Shown here in pieces: positions 37,112 to 49,704 of a DNA stretch of 64,000 bases; the first letter of the stretch is position 1; every line of letters begins with the position of its first letter. A program made the translations under genes and the position numbers. The stretch is from Antedon mediterranea (lineage: Eukaryota > Echinodermata > Crinoidea > Comatulida > Antedonidae): positions 6,861,001-6,925,000 of the forward strand of contig NC_092680.1 of NCBI RefSeq assembly GCF_964355755.1, read 5' to 3'. The notes under the pieces are model-generated. The model saw only the letters and a program-made list of their open reading frames with translations, was not told where the DNA came from and made no database searches.

Positions 37112-37765
37112 ACAAATACTTAGGTACTATATTTGACAACAAATTAAAATGGAGTCAAACTCTCTCATGATTTCCAAGAAGGCATCTCAAAGGCTCTACT
37201 TTCTCAGAAAACTCAAGCAAATTAGAGTTGATAACACTATTTTAATTCTATTTTATCAAAGTATTATTCAAAGTATTTTATCTTTTAGCATTGGATGTTT
37301 TTATGGTAACTTTACTGAAAATGATAAGAAAAATATTGAGAGACCACGTAAAATTGCACAACGTATTATTAAAGCTAATCTAACGCCTTGTTCATTTATC
37401 TATGAAAAGAGTATTTAAAAAAAAGTAAACAATATTATGAAAGATCCCACTCATCCGTTACATTACTGTTATAACTTAAAGATCAGGTATTAGGCTACGA
37501 CCTCCAAGAGCAAATCTTTGTAGAAAATCCTTCGTTGTAAATAGCATTCATATTTTTATTTCTAATGTAAAGACGTTAATGCAAGTTTTAAATAGTTTTA
37601 CATTTTTAAACAGTATTTTTAACTTTTTATCTTGTATTTTTAATCTGTTATAATACTGCACGTTTTAAATGGTTGCAATATTGTTGTTTTAATCTACCAA
37701 GCAAAGTGAATTTCCATTTTTATGGACAAATAAAAATTTCTTGAATCTTGAATCTCTTGAATCTT
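37112..37765 (+). pseudogene. LINE reverse transcriptase C-terminal remnant with tail
   Basis: Starts with YKYLGTIFDNKLKWS in one frame, then shifts to KKASQRLYFLRKLKQIRVD and LFYQSIIQSILSF in another, and continues past a TAA at 37416-37418 with remnants like HPLHYCYNLK and LRPPRANLCRKSF to about 37560. This order is the conserved end of the reverse transcriptase in CR1/L2/Rex-like LINEs. The 3' end carries AATAAAAATTTCTTGAATC and a TTGAATC repeat tail, typical of such elements. At least one frameshift and one stop make it dead. Confidence 0.85.
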
Positions 37766-39728
37766 GATTTTCATACTCATTTCCTGTATAAGCTAAATGT
37801 CTTAATTTTAAGTTTAATTGTGAATCTTGTATTGATATTTTATATTCAATGTCCCTGTTTGTACTCTTTCGATTTACTCTTATTCATGTTATTTTCTCGT
37901 GTTAATGTTTGTACAAAATGTTGTATGCTTTCGTTGTTTATCCAATAATTCTTTAGATTTTAATCTTTTCAATTTAAATGTATTTAGGGCTAAATGAAAT
38001 TATAATTTGTTTTTATATATTTTATATTAAACCTGTCATTGGTGTTTTGTTGGTTAGAAATAAAGAATAATAAAGAACCTTCTTGACTGTATACAGTTAA
38101 GTTAAATTGGACTATTGTTCTCATAACTCTCAGGCCTATTCTTACTTATAACTTCTGTAATAGAAATAAAAATATTAATAAAAGGAGACACAAGCATCTT
38201 TAAATAAGGTAGCTTTTGTAAAAACAAAAACGAGAAAGTGGTGATGATTAATTAACGTTAGAATCACCAATCGCCGTTGTTTTGTATACTTTCCATCTTC
38301 TACCGTCAAATTCCAGAATGTTCAAAATCATTCAAGTGACTTTTCATAGTTTGTTTGTGTGTGGTGTTTTGTTTATGTAAAAAAAAACAAAACAAAACAA
38401 AACTGACGCATTATTCCAAAGGCTTATGAACAATTAAGGTTGGTTCAAATCATTTTCGTACCGATCAAGCAAATCATGACCATGAAGCTGCCATCGTGAT
38501 CGCATTCTATAGCTCCTAATCCTCAGAGCAATTTATAACATGATTGATGAAAGGCGAATAAGCTTTAGCTACAGCGTCGAAGTTGAAGGATGTCCAACTT
38601 AAATTTGAAAATAATGTGAAAGATAAAATATGATGCAGAGAATACTGCCTAATTGTAAACGGTATGCGTAATGGCTAAAGCCGAAGTACAGTTACAATTT
38701 AAGAATAATCTATGGAGGGGATTAATGACTAAATTCAGAACATGGTAACGACAAAATTGGTCCGGACAAATAGTGACCCAGTTGAACAGTTCTGATTGTC
38801 ATTAGGCTATAGACTTTCCAATACAAAGTTAAAACATCTTTGTATAAGCTATACCCGCGTCACACTTTGTAGGTCATAAACTGAATTTGACCTTAACTAA
38901 CAGTTTCTCGAAAATCAAATAGTCAATTGTAATCTAAAATTTGAAAAAAGGCCGATCTATACGTTTCAAAATTGAATCAAAATTACGTTAAATAAATTGA
39001 GCTACTGCGTTTCAAACTATGCTATGAAAACTACGATGATATTTGTTTTTAATCCCTTTTGAAATCAGTCTTCTTCAAAATTTTGTGTATACGTTTTATT
39101 TTCCAGAAAGAATAACAGTTGTCAGTAGAAACTGTAAATACTTAATTCGAAAAGCAGTTTAACAGCTTTCACTTATTAAAATTGTTATTACAGATATTTA
39201 TATTCATTATAATATACATAAAACTATACTAAATCTGTCAAAACATAAGGAGAACACTTTTTTCCTAATTTGATTTTGGCTTTAGTTCTCATGTGGAATA
39301 AAAATTGAATTTTAATAATTTTAATTTGTCTTTTTTTTGTTAAATCTACTAAATTTGTATTATGTTATTTGGCCTACTTCCTTTACTGGTGTCATCATAT
39401 ATTTTGAAATTATCCTCTCGTGACATATTATTTTAAGCATCCTTTTGTGGAAATATTCATTGTACATTTGTACAAAGAAACAGTTGCGGCATCTCCAGAA
39501 GGTAAAAAATGGACGTCTCAGAATCAATCAAAGAGAGAGATAGAGAGAAATGAGAACTGAAATCTTGCAAACAAATGTACATTCCAAGGAAAAGACATAG
39601 CTGTGGGGATCGGACTTCCGGTATTGGACCAATGGGCTCTGGAACAATCTGCCTTTACACATTAGAAAGTTTGAAGTAACTTCTAAAAAAATCAAGACCA
39701 TCATCTTGCTGTGACCCTCATTGTACAT
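37766..39728. other. no gene recognised
   Basis: AT-rich DNA with no supported exon, repeat or RNA gene. Confidence 0.5.
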
Positions 39729-39729
39729 T

Positions 39730-40045
39730 AAGCCATGTTTACACTATCAAACTTTGTGACAAAAAATGTGATGTGCCCATATATGGACATGATGATGCCA
39801 TATCACTACCATATTTGGGCATATCACTACCATATTTGGGCACAGCAAACTTGTTTTGTCAAACTAGACAGAGGTTGCAAAACCTCCGTATTACCTACAG
39901 AATAAAAACTTTTGATGGTAAGAGGTACAGTTAATGTGAACTTGACTGACTGAAAGTGGCTGTATTTAGGCTGATCAGGTTAAACAAGGCCCACACAATG
40001 AATTAACTGATTTACAATCAGTTTGATAGTGTATACAGAGCTTTA
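39730..40045. mobile_element. MITE-1, copy 2
   Basis: Ends AAGCCATGTTTACACTATC and ATAGTGTATACAGAGCTTT. The first 110 bases are almost identical to 42554-42719, including ATATATGGACATGATGATGCC and two ATCACTACCATATTTGGGC units. About 150 bases of extra sequence sit between GTCAAACTAGACAGAG and the right end. Confidence 0.82.
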
Positions 40046-40440
40046 GACATCCTCCTGTGGTAGCTTTATCATACATGTTGGCATCTTCTTGCAAGTAACG
40101 TCATTGCCGTTGCCACCGCTTGATTGGAAATCATGAGTAGCTGTGAGACATGAATTTAGTATCAGAATTACCAATGTTGTAGCGTTACTACATATTTCTT
40201 GTATTAAGGTCACGAACCGTATTCACTTTATACACAGGCATATTACAAACTCATCAATCAACATGGTTTAACACTTGTTTTATAGAACATTTAGGTTTTA
40301 ACAACATGTGTGAATACGAATGCAATCGGTGTCATTACATACTACTAATTTATTCAAAACAACAATTGAATTTAACGGGCCAAAGCTGCATAAATAATAT
40401 TGGCATGGCTATGAGTGAGTGAGTGGCCGAGCGGTTAAAG

Positions 40441-40780
40441 TGAGTGAGTGGCCGAGCGGTTAAGACAGTGGAACCGTAATTACGTAGCCATAACATCGGC
40501 AGGGGTTCGAGTCTCACTCACTCCATGGTTCTGGTTGTAGAACGAGTCTTCTCGGATAAGGACTTTAAATCGTAGGTCCAGTACACATCTATAGGCTCGT
40601 GTGCACTTTAAAGAACCTAGTACATCTTTCAAGACGAGTAGGGGGTTACCCCGGTGTATTAGTACATCATAGCCACTGATCACCAACTGGGCCCTCTGGG
40701 AGACCAGTCTTTGACTGAAGAGGTTACCCAGTATAAATATATATTTCAATAAATCAATCAATTCAATCAATCAATGGGAC
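40441..40780 (+). mobile_element. SINE-A, tRNA-derived, full copy
   Basis: The head resembles a Ser/Leu-type tRNA: GAGTGAG at its start, A box TGGCCGAGCGGTTAAGAC, B box GGTTCGAGTCTCACTCACTC. An internal 28-base duplication of the first part lies just upstream (40413-40440). The body has GTTCTGGTTGTAGAACGAG and TCATAGCCACTGATCACC words and ends ATAAATATATATTTCAATAAAT with an ATCA repeat tail to about 40774. No believable anticodon loop, so it is a SINE, not a working tRNA. Confidence 0.8.
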
Positions 40781-41279
40781 AGTGTAATTCGATAGATGTT
40801 CATTTTGTTTTTAATCTTATTGTAAATTGTTATACTCTATGATATTATATACTATAATGTACGATATTATAATGATTTTAGCAATTGATAAGAAAGCCCC
40901 AAAAAGCGTTGGTTGACTAATAACTGTCAAGTTTGTCGTTAATATTTCATCCGGCGCCTCGGTGGTATTATGCACACATCCATGTCATTAGAAACACAAG
41001 CTTGTCATTTAAATAATTAATATTTTATATCAATAATGTTTCCGTGAGATGACAAGTAGACAGAGCCGCAAGCCTAATCACCGACCTTTATTTTCTTGAG
41101 ATTAGCTAGGCCTTAGGTTCTACAATAGTAATCTGGTCAGTGTGGGATGTGATGGCCGGCGTGACATAACAATCACATTCGTAATAAACATACAGCTTTT
41201 ATTGACCGTACCTAGATTTTACATTAAAATATTCACATTTCATAGTTGGTTTAGATTTTTGTTTTCATTTTCAACAGAA

Positions 41280-41530
41280 AACATCATCTGATGATTTCTT
41301 ACTCTCTGTTACACGCATAGCTACTAAAACCTTGGTCATAGATCGTTTTCTTTTGCAGCACCCACACTCTGGAATTCACTCCCCGCACAAATTAAACACT
41401 TCTCTTCTGTTGCCTTATTTACAAAATTGCTCAAAACTTATTTTTTCGACCACTTACATCCATAGCGCCATTGATTTTGTACCTCGGTCTTTGAATTGAC
41501 GCTTTATAAATTTTGATATAAAATAAATAA
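41280..41530 (+). pseudogene. LINE 3' end remnant
   Basis: Encodes SSDDFLLSVTRIATKTLV in one frame, then AAPTLWNSLPAQIKHFSS and LFTKLLKTYFFDHL in another after a shift near 41345. The AAPTLWNSLP and LK-T-F signature closes ORF2 of CR1/L2-like LINEs. A short 3'UTR with ACGCTTTATAAATTTTGAT and AATAAATAAAA follows. Confidence 0.75.
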
Positions 41531-41574
41531 AAAACGTTAAATCATATCTATTCATAACTTATGCAATACAACGA

Positions 41575-41690
41575 AAACCTTACTAAGAGAACACCTTCGG
41601 GACCCAACGAAGTGTCCCCTCAATAGAATTGTTCCCTGAATAGGGTCTTCCTATAGGAGGGGTTCTTATATTTTATTAACTTATTTTTAC
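41575..41690. repeat. dispersed 'GAATAGGG' repeat fragment
   Basis: Contains CTTACTAAGAGAACACC, GTGTCCCCTCAATAG, CCCTGAATAGGG and CTATAGGAGGGG, related to 385-540. A further piece at 42150-42205 lies beyond the minisatellite and may be its continuation. Confidence 0.4.
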
Positions 41691-41840
41691 TGTAGTAATA
41701 TTGGTGTTACTAATATAGCACAATCAACTTCTTCTTCTGATTTTTACGTTTACGCATTGTGTATTAGAAACCGTTTTCTTGCATTCTGTCGGATTATACA
41801 GTTAGTTTCACATTTTGACGCGACAAAAAGTTGTGTTGTA

Positions 41841-42040
41841 CCACTTTGACATGGGTTGTAGCACTTTGACATGGGTTGTAGCACTTTGACATGGGTTGTA
41901 GCACTTTGACATGGGTTGTAGCACTTTGACATGGGTTGTAGCACTTTGACATGGGTTGTAGCATTTTGACATGGGTTGTAGCACTTTGACATGGGTTGTA
42001 GCACTTTGACATGGGTTGTAGCACTTTGACATGGGTTGGT
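41841..42040. repeat. 10 x 20-bp minisatellite
   Basis: Ten units of GCACTTTGACATGGGTTGTA, nearly identical; the first begins CC, one has ATTTTG and the last ends TTGGT. Because 20 is not a multiple of three, three overlapping minus-strand open frames translate it into the same peptide pattern; none is a gene. Confidence 0.97.
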
Positions 42041-42553
42041 TAGTCGGTGGTCTAACTCAAGGTGACTAACCGTTCAAGTTTATTGGATCATACATGTTGG
42101 TCAACATGATCCGCGGTTTTAGTGTGGATTTAATTGACTTATGATGATTACAAAAGGGAAAGTGTACCTTCAATAGGGAGTGTCTCCTGAATAGTGTGTG
42201 TCCCAAACGAAATGTTTAAACTGTATCAATTTGGTATAGATATCCTAGCATTTCCAAGTTCAACAACTTCTTCTTTACATCGATTAAAGATCAACACAGT
42301 ATAGGAGCATTAGGTTAATGACAAGGTTGATAATGGTAATTATCTCAAATGATATTTTCAGTATCGATTATCAGATAACAATTTTCAAATTAATTTAGTC
42401 TAAATAAATTAATTTGAACGTCAAGGATGGATATGTTTTGATAAATAATAGTTCTTTCATTTTGATCGATCTAAATTTCAAATGAAAGCACATTCATATT
42501 GATTTTAACCTTAAAGCAACCAGGTATCAATTACTGCAAATATATTTTGTATC

Positions 42554-42719
42554 TAAAGCTCTGTCTACACATCAAACTTTATGTAACAAAAAATATGATG
42601 TGCCCATATATGGACATGATGATGCCATATCACTACCATATTTGGGCATATCACTACCATATTTGGGAACATCACACTTTTTTTTGTCCAACTAGTTTGA
42701 TAATGTAGACAGAGCTTGA
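42554..42719. mobile_element. MITE-1, copy 3
   Basis: 166 bp. Starts TAAAGCTCTGTCTACACAT and ends ATGTAGACAGAGCTTGA, with ATCAAACT/AGTTTGAT just inside. Near-identical interior to copy 2, so these two moved or were copied recently. Confidence 0.88.
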
Positions 42720-44620
42720 GTTAATACAGAAAGCATTTATCCTGTAAGCTTCTTTCGATTTGTTTCTTTTTATCTTTCTTTCCTTCCATCTTTATTACCC
42801 CACCCCTTCCAAAAATTAGAAAATTATAATATTACTGTAGACTAACCCCTTGAAGTACTAGTATTAACTCACAATATGTTAAAACTTAATAATATTTTGA
42901 TTTGTGGTGTGAACTTTGTGAACTGATATGGCAAAAGAAGTCTTTTTACTATAAAAGAATTATCCATCAGGACTTTAACAATAATTCGTTTCATTCATAC
43001 TGATGCCTTTACCACCAAGGCGGATAATAAGTGAGTTATGAGATCATTATAAATATATTATTTTTTCTTTTGATGATTCCCTTTTCTTGAAAATGGACAA
43101 AGATGAACCGCGACATTATTGTCAAAACGATCAATTATATATAATCATCTCAAATTAACAATTGGAACAACGTCTTCGCGACCTTTACAATCTGAATCCT
43201 GTTTGCAAAGTTTTCCACCTGCGTTTCATGCATACCTTCTGGCATTTTTCTAACTTCCTCAAATCGTTGTGATTATTATCATATTAAACAAATTCACTTC
43301 TCCCTAACAATTCGTTAATGGGGATCGTAATGTGCATGATATCTACCTGAAGTATAACAATTGTCTTTTTCCAAACCCGGTGCAATAAATTAATTTTAGA
43401 ATGAAAACCGTAGAACGAAGATTATACTGTTCTTCTACATTCTAAACTGTATACTTTTTTACTTTTATTACTCTTTTAGAAATACCGGATTTTTTTAGTT
43501 AAGAAAGCAAGACAGTTTTTCTAACTTGTGTATTATGTCTTCTTAATTTTTTTATTGCCAAAGTTTATTTGTTATTATTTTCTAAGATCTAATCACAGCA
43601 CTCACTTGCAATGTGAAATTATTTCATAATAATGCCACAACTGAACTGAGAAAAATTAGCCAGGAATCGTCTTCACAAAAGTGACACAAGATACAGAAAT
43701 TTTAACTAAGAAAACGATGATATACAAAACTAGTATGTCTACTGTTGTCATATTCAAATTTGTTTACAACATTATGACATCGGAATAATATGGAAATGAT
43801 GACCATCAAAGACAACCTGTATACAGAGGGCGCTCATTAAAAAAATCACATTTTTGCAAACAATGTGACATATTTTCAAACTGACTAATAAAAAAAAAAC
43901 AGTTCTTACCGAAATATAACGTCATCTCTTTTCAATTTCTGTCTTAGGTAAAAAGGAATTATGAAATTGCTTCCTTGGTATATATCCTACCAAGAAACTA
44001 CCACATTTGTAACAACTGTAGCAATAGGCATTTGTTCTTTTTTTTACTTTAAATGTTCATATCTTACCTAAAAGAATTCTAGAACAAAAATTAACAAACC
44101 CACATAAAGTTTGTTTTTAAATCATCTCTGTTTTATTTTGTTAAAACACGGTATCACTATCAGGAGCAAAACAAAGTTATTAGTATGAAGAGCACGTTTG
44201 CTCTATAATTCTTACACATATTTATTCGTAGAGATTGAACCTCTTTAATATCTTAATAGTAAGAAGGCCTACTTTTTTCAAATCTAACAAAAATAAAAAC
44301 TTTTTGCTTGTTTATAAGCAGCGTTGATTCCTATAAAGTAACAAGGCCTACTACAGATTCAGCATTGAGAGAGGTACTGCACTCTATAAACAAAATTTCA
44401 TTATAGCGCCACCATACGGATTATACAGAAACTTCAGCACAGTCTTTAAAATGGGTAACACGAAGCTGGTAGTATGGAGGTAGACACCGAGTGTGCTTAC
44501 GCAAGGAGGCCTAGAATACGTGCTTATGATAATTTGGATTCCAGATTATGCCATTTTAAGTGAATATACATATATACAAACAAAGAAAAGAAGCAGCAAA
44601 AGTAAGTTATTTTGTTTATT
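42720..44620. other. no gene recognised
   Basis: AT-rich DNA. A possible 33-base minus-strand mini-exon near 43908-43940 (open frame QKLKRDDVIF, donor CG/GTAAGAAC) is too short to support. Confidence 0.45.
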
Positions 44621-44627
44621 GTCTTAG

Positions 44628-44686
44628 GCTCCCGAGAGGGATCAGTACTACTACTATGGCTACTAACCCGACTAAACTAGTAGTAG
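44628..44686 (+). CDS. candidate first coding exon, possible small GTPase
   Basis: An acceptor-like TTGTTTATTGTCTTAG precedes a 59-base stretch with a consensus donor, GTAG/GTAAGT. The one open frame contains ATG at 44656-44658 and reads MATNPTKLVV, ending one base into the next codon, which must begin with G. A lysine-leucine-valine-valine run just before a Gly or Val is how Ras-superfamily proteins enter the P-loop. The next exon must supply the rest; the P-loop-like exon at 59036 has the wrong phase to follow directly, so a short exon would be needed between them. Tentative. Confidence 0.3.
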
Positions 44687-44689
44687 GTA

Positions 44690-46190
44690 AGTGCTACATG
44701 GCATCAGGACCATACATTTATCACACATGGTATAGGTATAGATAGGCTATATATAAGCATAGGGCGCGTTTATACAACACCCTATTACAGGCATATTTAA
44801 CATGCCTACGAGAAGTGTGTTGTATAACATCGAAGAGATTATGTGTATGACTGTGTAATGAGATTTTAATTGCAAAAAACGCTACTTGGCTGAATCCTAA
44901 AATTTTGTGGATTCCCGGTTGCTGTTGGCGTGTTGGAAGGGTCTTCAGGGTATTGTTTTGACCTCTCGTTAAATAAAAGTATATGCTGTGAATGAAAATG
45001 TTGACCAAATCTAGTAGATAATTGTGCTTTTTTTTGTTGCATATTTCAACCTTTTGCAAGTTTTTTGTGGGGTTGACCTCGGCCCGTGCAACACTCTAAA
45101 AATTAAAGACGTGTTCAAATTTGGGTGTTGTATAAACACAGCCATAGATTTTTTCCACATAATGAGTGTGAAAGGGTCTTACTCAAAAGCATGGAGGTGT
45201 TATGCGCATTTTGAAGGCTGTGCAACAATTTGAATCAAAATAATTAATTCGAATTGCCCAGGAAATTTCAAATCGTTCAAAGTATTTTCAGTATTTAATT
45301 ATATATTATAACCAAAAAAGAACTAAAAAAGTATAAAACCATTTTGACTATTATGTTTTAATAAGAGAGATAAATTATTGAACGGCATGGATGAGTGTTG
45401 TTATGAAGAGCTATATTGTTGCCGTAGAAGACAAAGAAGACAAGTACCAATGAGTGAATACATGGCTTCCGTTTTTTATGCCTACTACGTTTCGTATTAT
45501 TTTGTGTTCAAATTGCACAACGTATGTAATGATTTTTTTTTTGTAATGGATAATTGTATTATCGTCAGTCAGGAGTGAAATGAATTGGGTATATGTATAT
45601 AACTTGTTCTCTGTTTGTTGTAGATTTTATCCCTGTCTTAGACGAAAGATATGCAATCTACATATTACAACTGTTGTGTACAAATTTAGTAGACCTAAGC
45701 TCCTCTTTTTACCAACGTAATCACCCTCGGCTAGCTATACAGCGATTAAAAGCTCCTATCAGTGGATGCTGACTTGTTAAAAATAGAGGCTACAGGTTAT
45801 CTGAGCCTAGTTTTTAGCTTCATGCTTTATATTTTTAAATCTGAACTAAATAACCTTAAGTTATTTTCTTATTCTCTGTATTGTTGCTTTTCAAATATGG
45901 TACCTTTTTCTTTCTTTTTTTTATATACACTGTACATATTTTTAATGTTTCTTGATGTTATTTTGTTGTTTTTTAGGGTTTTTTTTTACCGCACCACAAA
46001 TGGTTTTTGTGATTTTTGCCACAGTTCTGAAGGTCCAAATTAATTAAATTATATATTAGATACTTGTATGCATCATAATTTAAACATTGGAATGCTTTCT
46101 TTACATAATCATACAGTATTTATTGTGCTATTTACAACAATTAAATAATTAAACTAGACACATGTGATGCTAATTAGAAGTAGTTTAATT
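44690..46190. other. no gene recognised
   Basis: Open frames at 45378-45578 and 45762-46043 are Tyr/Phe-rich with no motif. The plus strand is T-rich, as intron sense strands often are. Confidence 0.45.
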
Positions 46191-46195
46191 ATCTT

Positions 46196-47481
46196 CAGGG
46201 CCGTAGCCAGGATCTGTCAAGGGGGGATTCGGACACTAAGTATTTGGGTCACTGTCCCTGTGTGGTCTGAGGCGAATTTTGTTAAATGACACCCCTTGAT
46301 GGCCGGAAATGATACTCTCGCACATAACATTCATGATAAATGGCACCTCTAATTGGCCGGAAAAAACACTCTCATGCAGCATGCTACCATTGAACAAAAC
46401 GATCGTTCTTTTTTCCTCCTCCTCCTCACACACACGTGGACTATTTGTTTGCCGTATGTTAGATGCGCGTGCTTTGTGTGCGCAACCACCGCCGATTGTT
46501 TGATCATTCACTCGGTATTTTGTTTTGCGTTCAAGTTACAAGCCCCCCAAAAAAAGCACAATTTGGGTGAGAAGGCAAATTCAATGCTTATTATAGCCAG
46601 GGGCGGACCCAGGGGTGTACCCAGGGGTGTTTCCCTTGTGGCCCGGGCAACAGCCTTAATTTCATACTAAATGTTGTTTCTGCCACTAAATTGAAATTGA
46701 GTTCCATTTCATCGTATACAATGTCCGGAACTTGATAGGCTTAGTAATAAAGTAGGTACAGAGTTGCAGGGCATTTTATCATTGTTGAATGTTTTGATAT
46801 TAGCCTAATTGTTAAATCGACCTTCACAACCAAAATATTTCTTTGTAATAAAATTTATTTGAAATGGAACGCTACAAAAATAATCCTCTGCTTTAACAGA
46901 GCATGCGTACCTAATAACCAGACAAGAACGTATCTTTATTACATTTTACTATCAATCTATTTTCATGTCACGCAATCCATTTTTCAACAATATAGTAGTA
47001 TAATAATAACATTTTGATTGAATAGTGAGGGATTAGACAGTTTGACTTTGAATAAACCATTGGTAATTTACTGAAAATCCAAAATGAACTTTTGTTATAA
47101 TACAAAATAAATTTTTCAAAGATTCAATTCAAAGAAACGCTCCACTACACATGAGAAATAGATGTCGGTCGATAAACTTCTGACGACGACTAAAACGACG
47201 ACAATCAGCTAAATGTTAGTAATTTTATTTCATCTCTGGCTTGTTACATTTTTCATGACACATTACCGGACTTCCCCCTCGAGTGTGGTTTAAAACAACA
47301 CTTTTTTTAAGTTTATAGTGGATAAATAAAAATGAATTTTTGGAAATTGTGGTTTTAACATCTGACTTTATTTAGCATTTTTAAATGAATTAAAATTCCA
47401 AATTATACAATTTAACCTTTTGCTCAATATATTTATTATTATTCGCCCGAACCATAAAAAACCCCCCTGGCTACGGGCCTG
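46196..47481. mobile_element. non-autonomous DNA transposon, CAGGGCCGTAGCC ends
   Basis: The left end is CAGGGCCGTAGCCAGG and the right end is its complement with one change (CCTGGCTACGGGCCTG). ATCTT directly flanks both ends (46191-46195 and 47482-47486), giving a 5-base target duplication. The ends look like hAT transposons, but hATs make 8-base duplications, so the superfamily is open. No transposase frame is visible. At 46600-46625 the interior has GGGGCGGACCCAGGGG, resembling the end of a different element with no partner found. Confidence 0.82.
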
Positions 47482-47684
47482 ATCTTGGATCAGTTTATGA
47501 TATTGACCTTTTCAATTGCTTATCAGCTTAGTATCTAAACCATCAGTAATCACTAGCCATCATTACTGTATATATTTTAAATTGTTGTTTTTTTAGTCAT
47601 TTATCTATGAAAGTACAGAAAAACCTACTATTAATTTTGTGGTTGCTATAACTTATACTAAAATTGTATATTTGAAAAATAAGA

Positions 47685-47825
47685 AGGTTCCGGGTTTGAG
47701 TCTCGGTGGGGGCGACTTTTTCTCATTCTCACAGATTTCCTCATCTTTATCGTTTCAAATTAATTAATTAAATTTCAGTATATCACCGGGTGGTTTAGAA
47801 TTAATGTTCTATGCCTGATCTGAAA
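47685..47825 (+). mobile_element. SINE-B, copy 1
   Basis: A B-box-like CCGGGTTTGAGTCTCGG is followed about 75 bases later by AATTAATTAAATTTCAGTAT and ATCACCGGGTGGTTTAGAATT. The second block is nearly identical at 57277-57345, and a looser form is at 60800-60860. Confidence 0.6.
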
Positions 47826-47829
47826 TTAT

Positions 47830-49670
47830 AGAAATCTAAAGATGCTGTTATTAAACAACACTGTTAAATAATTTCGGAATATTAGATATTTGGAATTTTG
47901 GAATGCTATATACTTATTCTCTTTATTTCCAAAAATGTACAAATACAGACCAGGTTTACAACTTTGTGGCCAAATTGCTTGTAAATTATGAGTAAGAAAA
48001 CAATAGTGTTTAAAATATGCATAAAAATCATTTAAAATGTAATAACATCTTATAAAATATTTTATATTAATTCATTCATTTCTTTTATTTCGGATAGTAC
48101 AACCATATGAGTAGTGTCGGAAATAATATTTTTTTTTATTTTTATATATTCTTAATCTATATTTAATAAGCTTTAAAATGAGCCTTTGTTTATTAAAATT
48201 GGTTTATTATATGAAGAGTTATTAATGAAAACATACGAGTCACTTTCTAGCTCAGGAAATCTTAATTTTGAGAAAATCAACAATGAAGTAGCGACGCCGA
48301 TTAGCTTGGCCTAGCCTAGCCCGCCGATCAACGCGAAAAGACTCTGTCAAAACTCGCTATTTTCTTCTCAATATAACGGCAAACTAGTCGAAAATATATC
48401 ACTGTGTGGTACATAATATTATATTTTTAGTTATTTTTCAAAAATATATGGATAAAAATAACGATTAACTTCCTAAATATTCACAAAATGTTAAAACGTT
48501 CATTCGAGAAACTACGATAGAAGCCAAGCTGCTTATCGTAAACAAAAGCGTCAGCCAATAAGAGAGCGTAATTTATCTCTATAGCCAATCACAGTCAAGG
48601 ATTCATAAATTCTTCTTAGAAAATGCAGCAACCTAACACCTTAATAAAACCAATTTCCATTGGCTAGATTTTAAAAAATCCCTTAGGTTGTTAAAAATTA
48701 TGGTAGCTGATATATTTTCGAACAGATAGGTACCAAACATGACGTAAATTGGGGTTAGTGGTTTGTTTACAAAAGCGCCGTAAAGAAAGTTGATTTTTGA
48801 GTGAACAAAAATACAATTTCCTAATGATTTTCAATGGAAACGACTTAAATAATTGCAAAATACACATACTGTGATATTTTTTTATGAACAAGAGTTGATA
48901 TGTTAAAGATAAGTGTTTATACTATCGTTTCTTATTGAAATTTTAAAATGGATAGGTTAGGCCGTTTTTCACATTCTGAACTTCAAGGCTAAATATCTCA
49001 AAAGTTTGGGGTGCGACTCTGCGCCGCTTTTGTGATACCAGGTCTCGTATACAAATCATACAAAACAAAAAGAGAAACAAATTTCACTAGGAAATTAACA
49101 ATAGCAACTTCCACAAAAACAACTGAATATCCTAAAATATCAATTTGCACCATGCTGATGTAGGTTGGAATGTGGAGGTATGTTAACTATGGTTTTAATC
49201 TGACTATTACATGTCATAAATTCTGTTCTTAAAACTATGAATGGATTAATATTTTAATAAAACAAAGTACAAAAAAAGTTGAAAATGTCAAGTCAGCTTT
49301 GAAGATTATTTTTAATTTAATATAGAATTGTTATTGAACTGTTAGCAAATTTAGCTGTTGTTTATTGTTTCTAGATGGTTTTGACAATTAATGTCAGATG
49401 TCACAATTTAGATGTCACAGTCTAGTCAAGTCATACAAAGAGAGAAAGATCCTATCCTCAGCACAGTTAAATAATAAGATATATTTTGAAATATCATAAT
49501 AATAATAATCATTATAGAAATTACATTAAAAATAGAAAATTTCCAACGTAATTACCTAAAATGTATATTAATTTCACAATTTACCACGACATATAAATGT
49601 CAAGAAGTGAATTAAATGAATAAGCCGTCAAACCAGCAGACAATTCTTGCTTTCTATTTTATCTTCCAAA
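47830..49670. other. no gene recognised; possible promoter-like patch
   Basis: Two CCAAT boxes (AGCCAATAAG at 48553-48562 and AGCCAATCAC at 48582-48591) lie within 40 bases of one another, near the GC-rich words CGACGCCGATTAGC and AACGCGAAAAG. This is compatible with a promoter, but no exon was found on either side. Confidence 0.3.
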
Positions 49671-49671
49671 A

Positions 49672-49704
49672 GGCATCCATGCGGCATCCATGCGGCATCC
49701 ATGC
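49672..49704. repeat. 3 x 11-bp tandem repeat
   Basis: Three exact units of GGCATCCATGC followed by a partial fourth. Confidence 0.95.

Noticed and set aside
40441-40525. Functional tRNA-Ser/Leu gene
   Set aside because: A and B boxes are good, but the anticodon arm does not fold properly and a SINE body with a repeat tail follows.
41750-42032. Three overlapping minus-strand open frames with THVKVLQPMSKCYNPCQS-like repeats
   Set aside because: They are translations of the 20-bp minisatellite in three frames; the repeat alone explains them.
19498-42040. CRISPR array
   Set aside because: The repeat arrays have no unique spacers of constant length, and the gene structure is eukaryotic.
46236-46511. 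91-codon frame in the 46196 transposon as transposase
   Set aside because: Low-complexity acidic stretch, no catalytic motif and too short.
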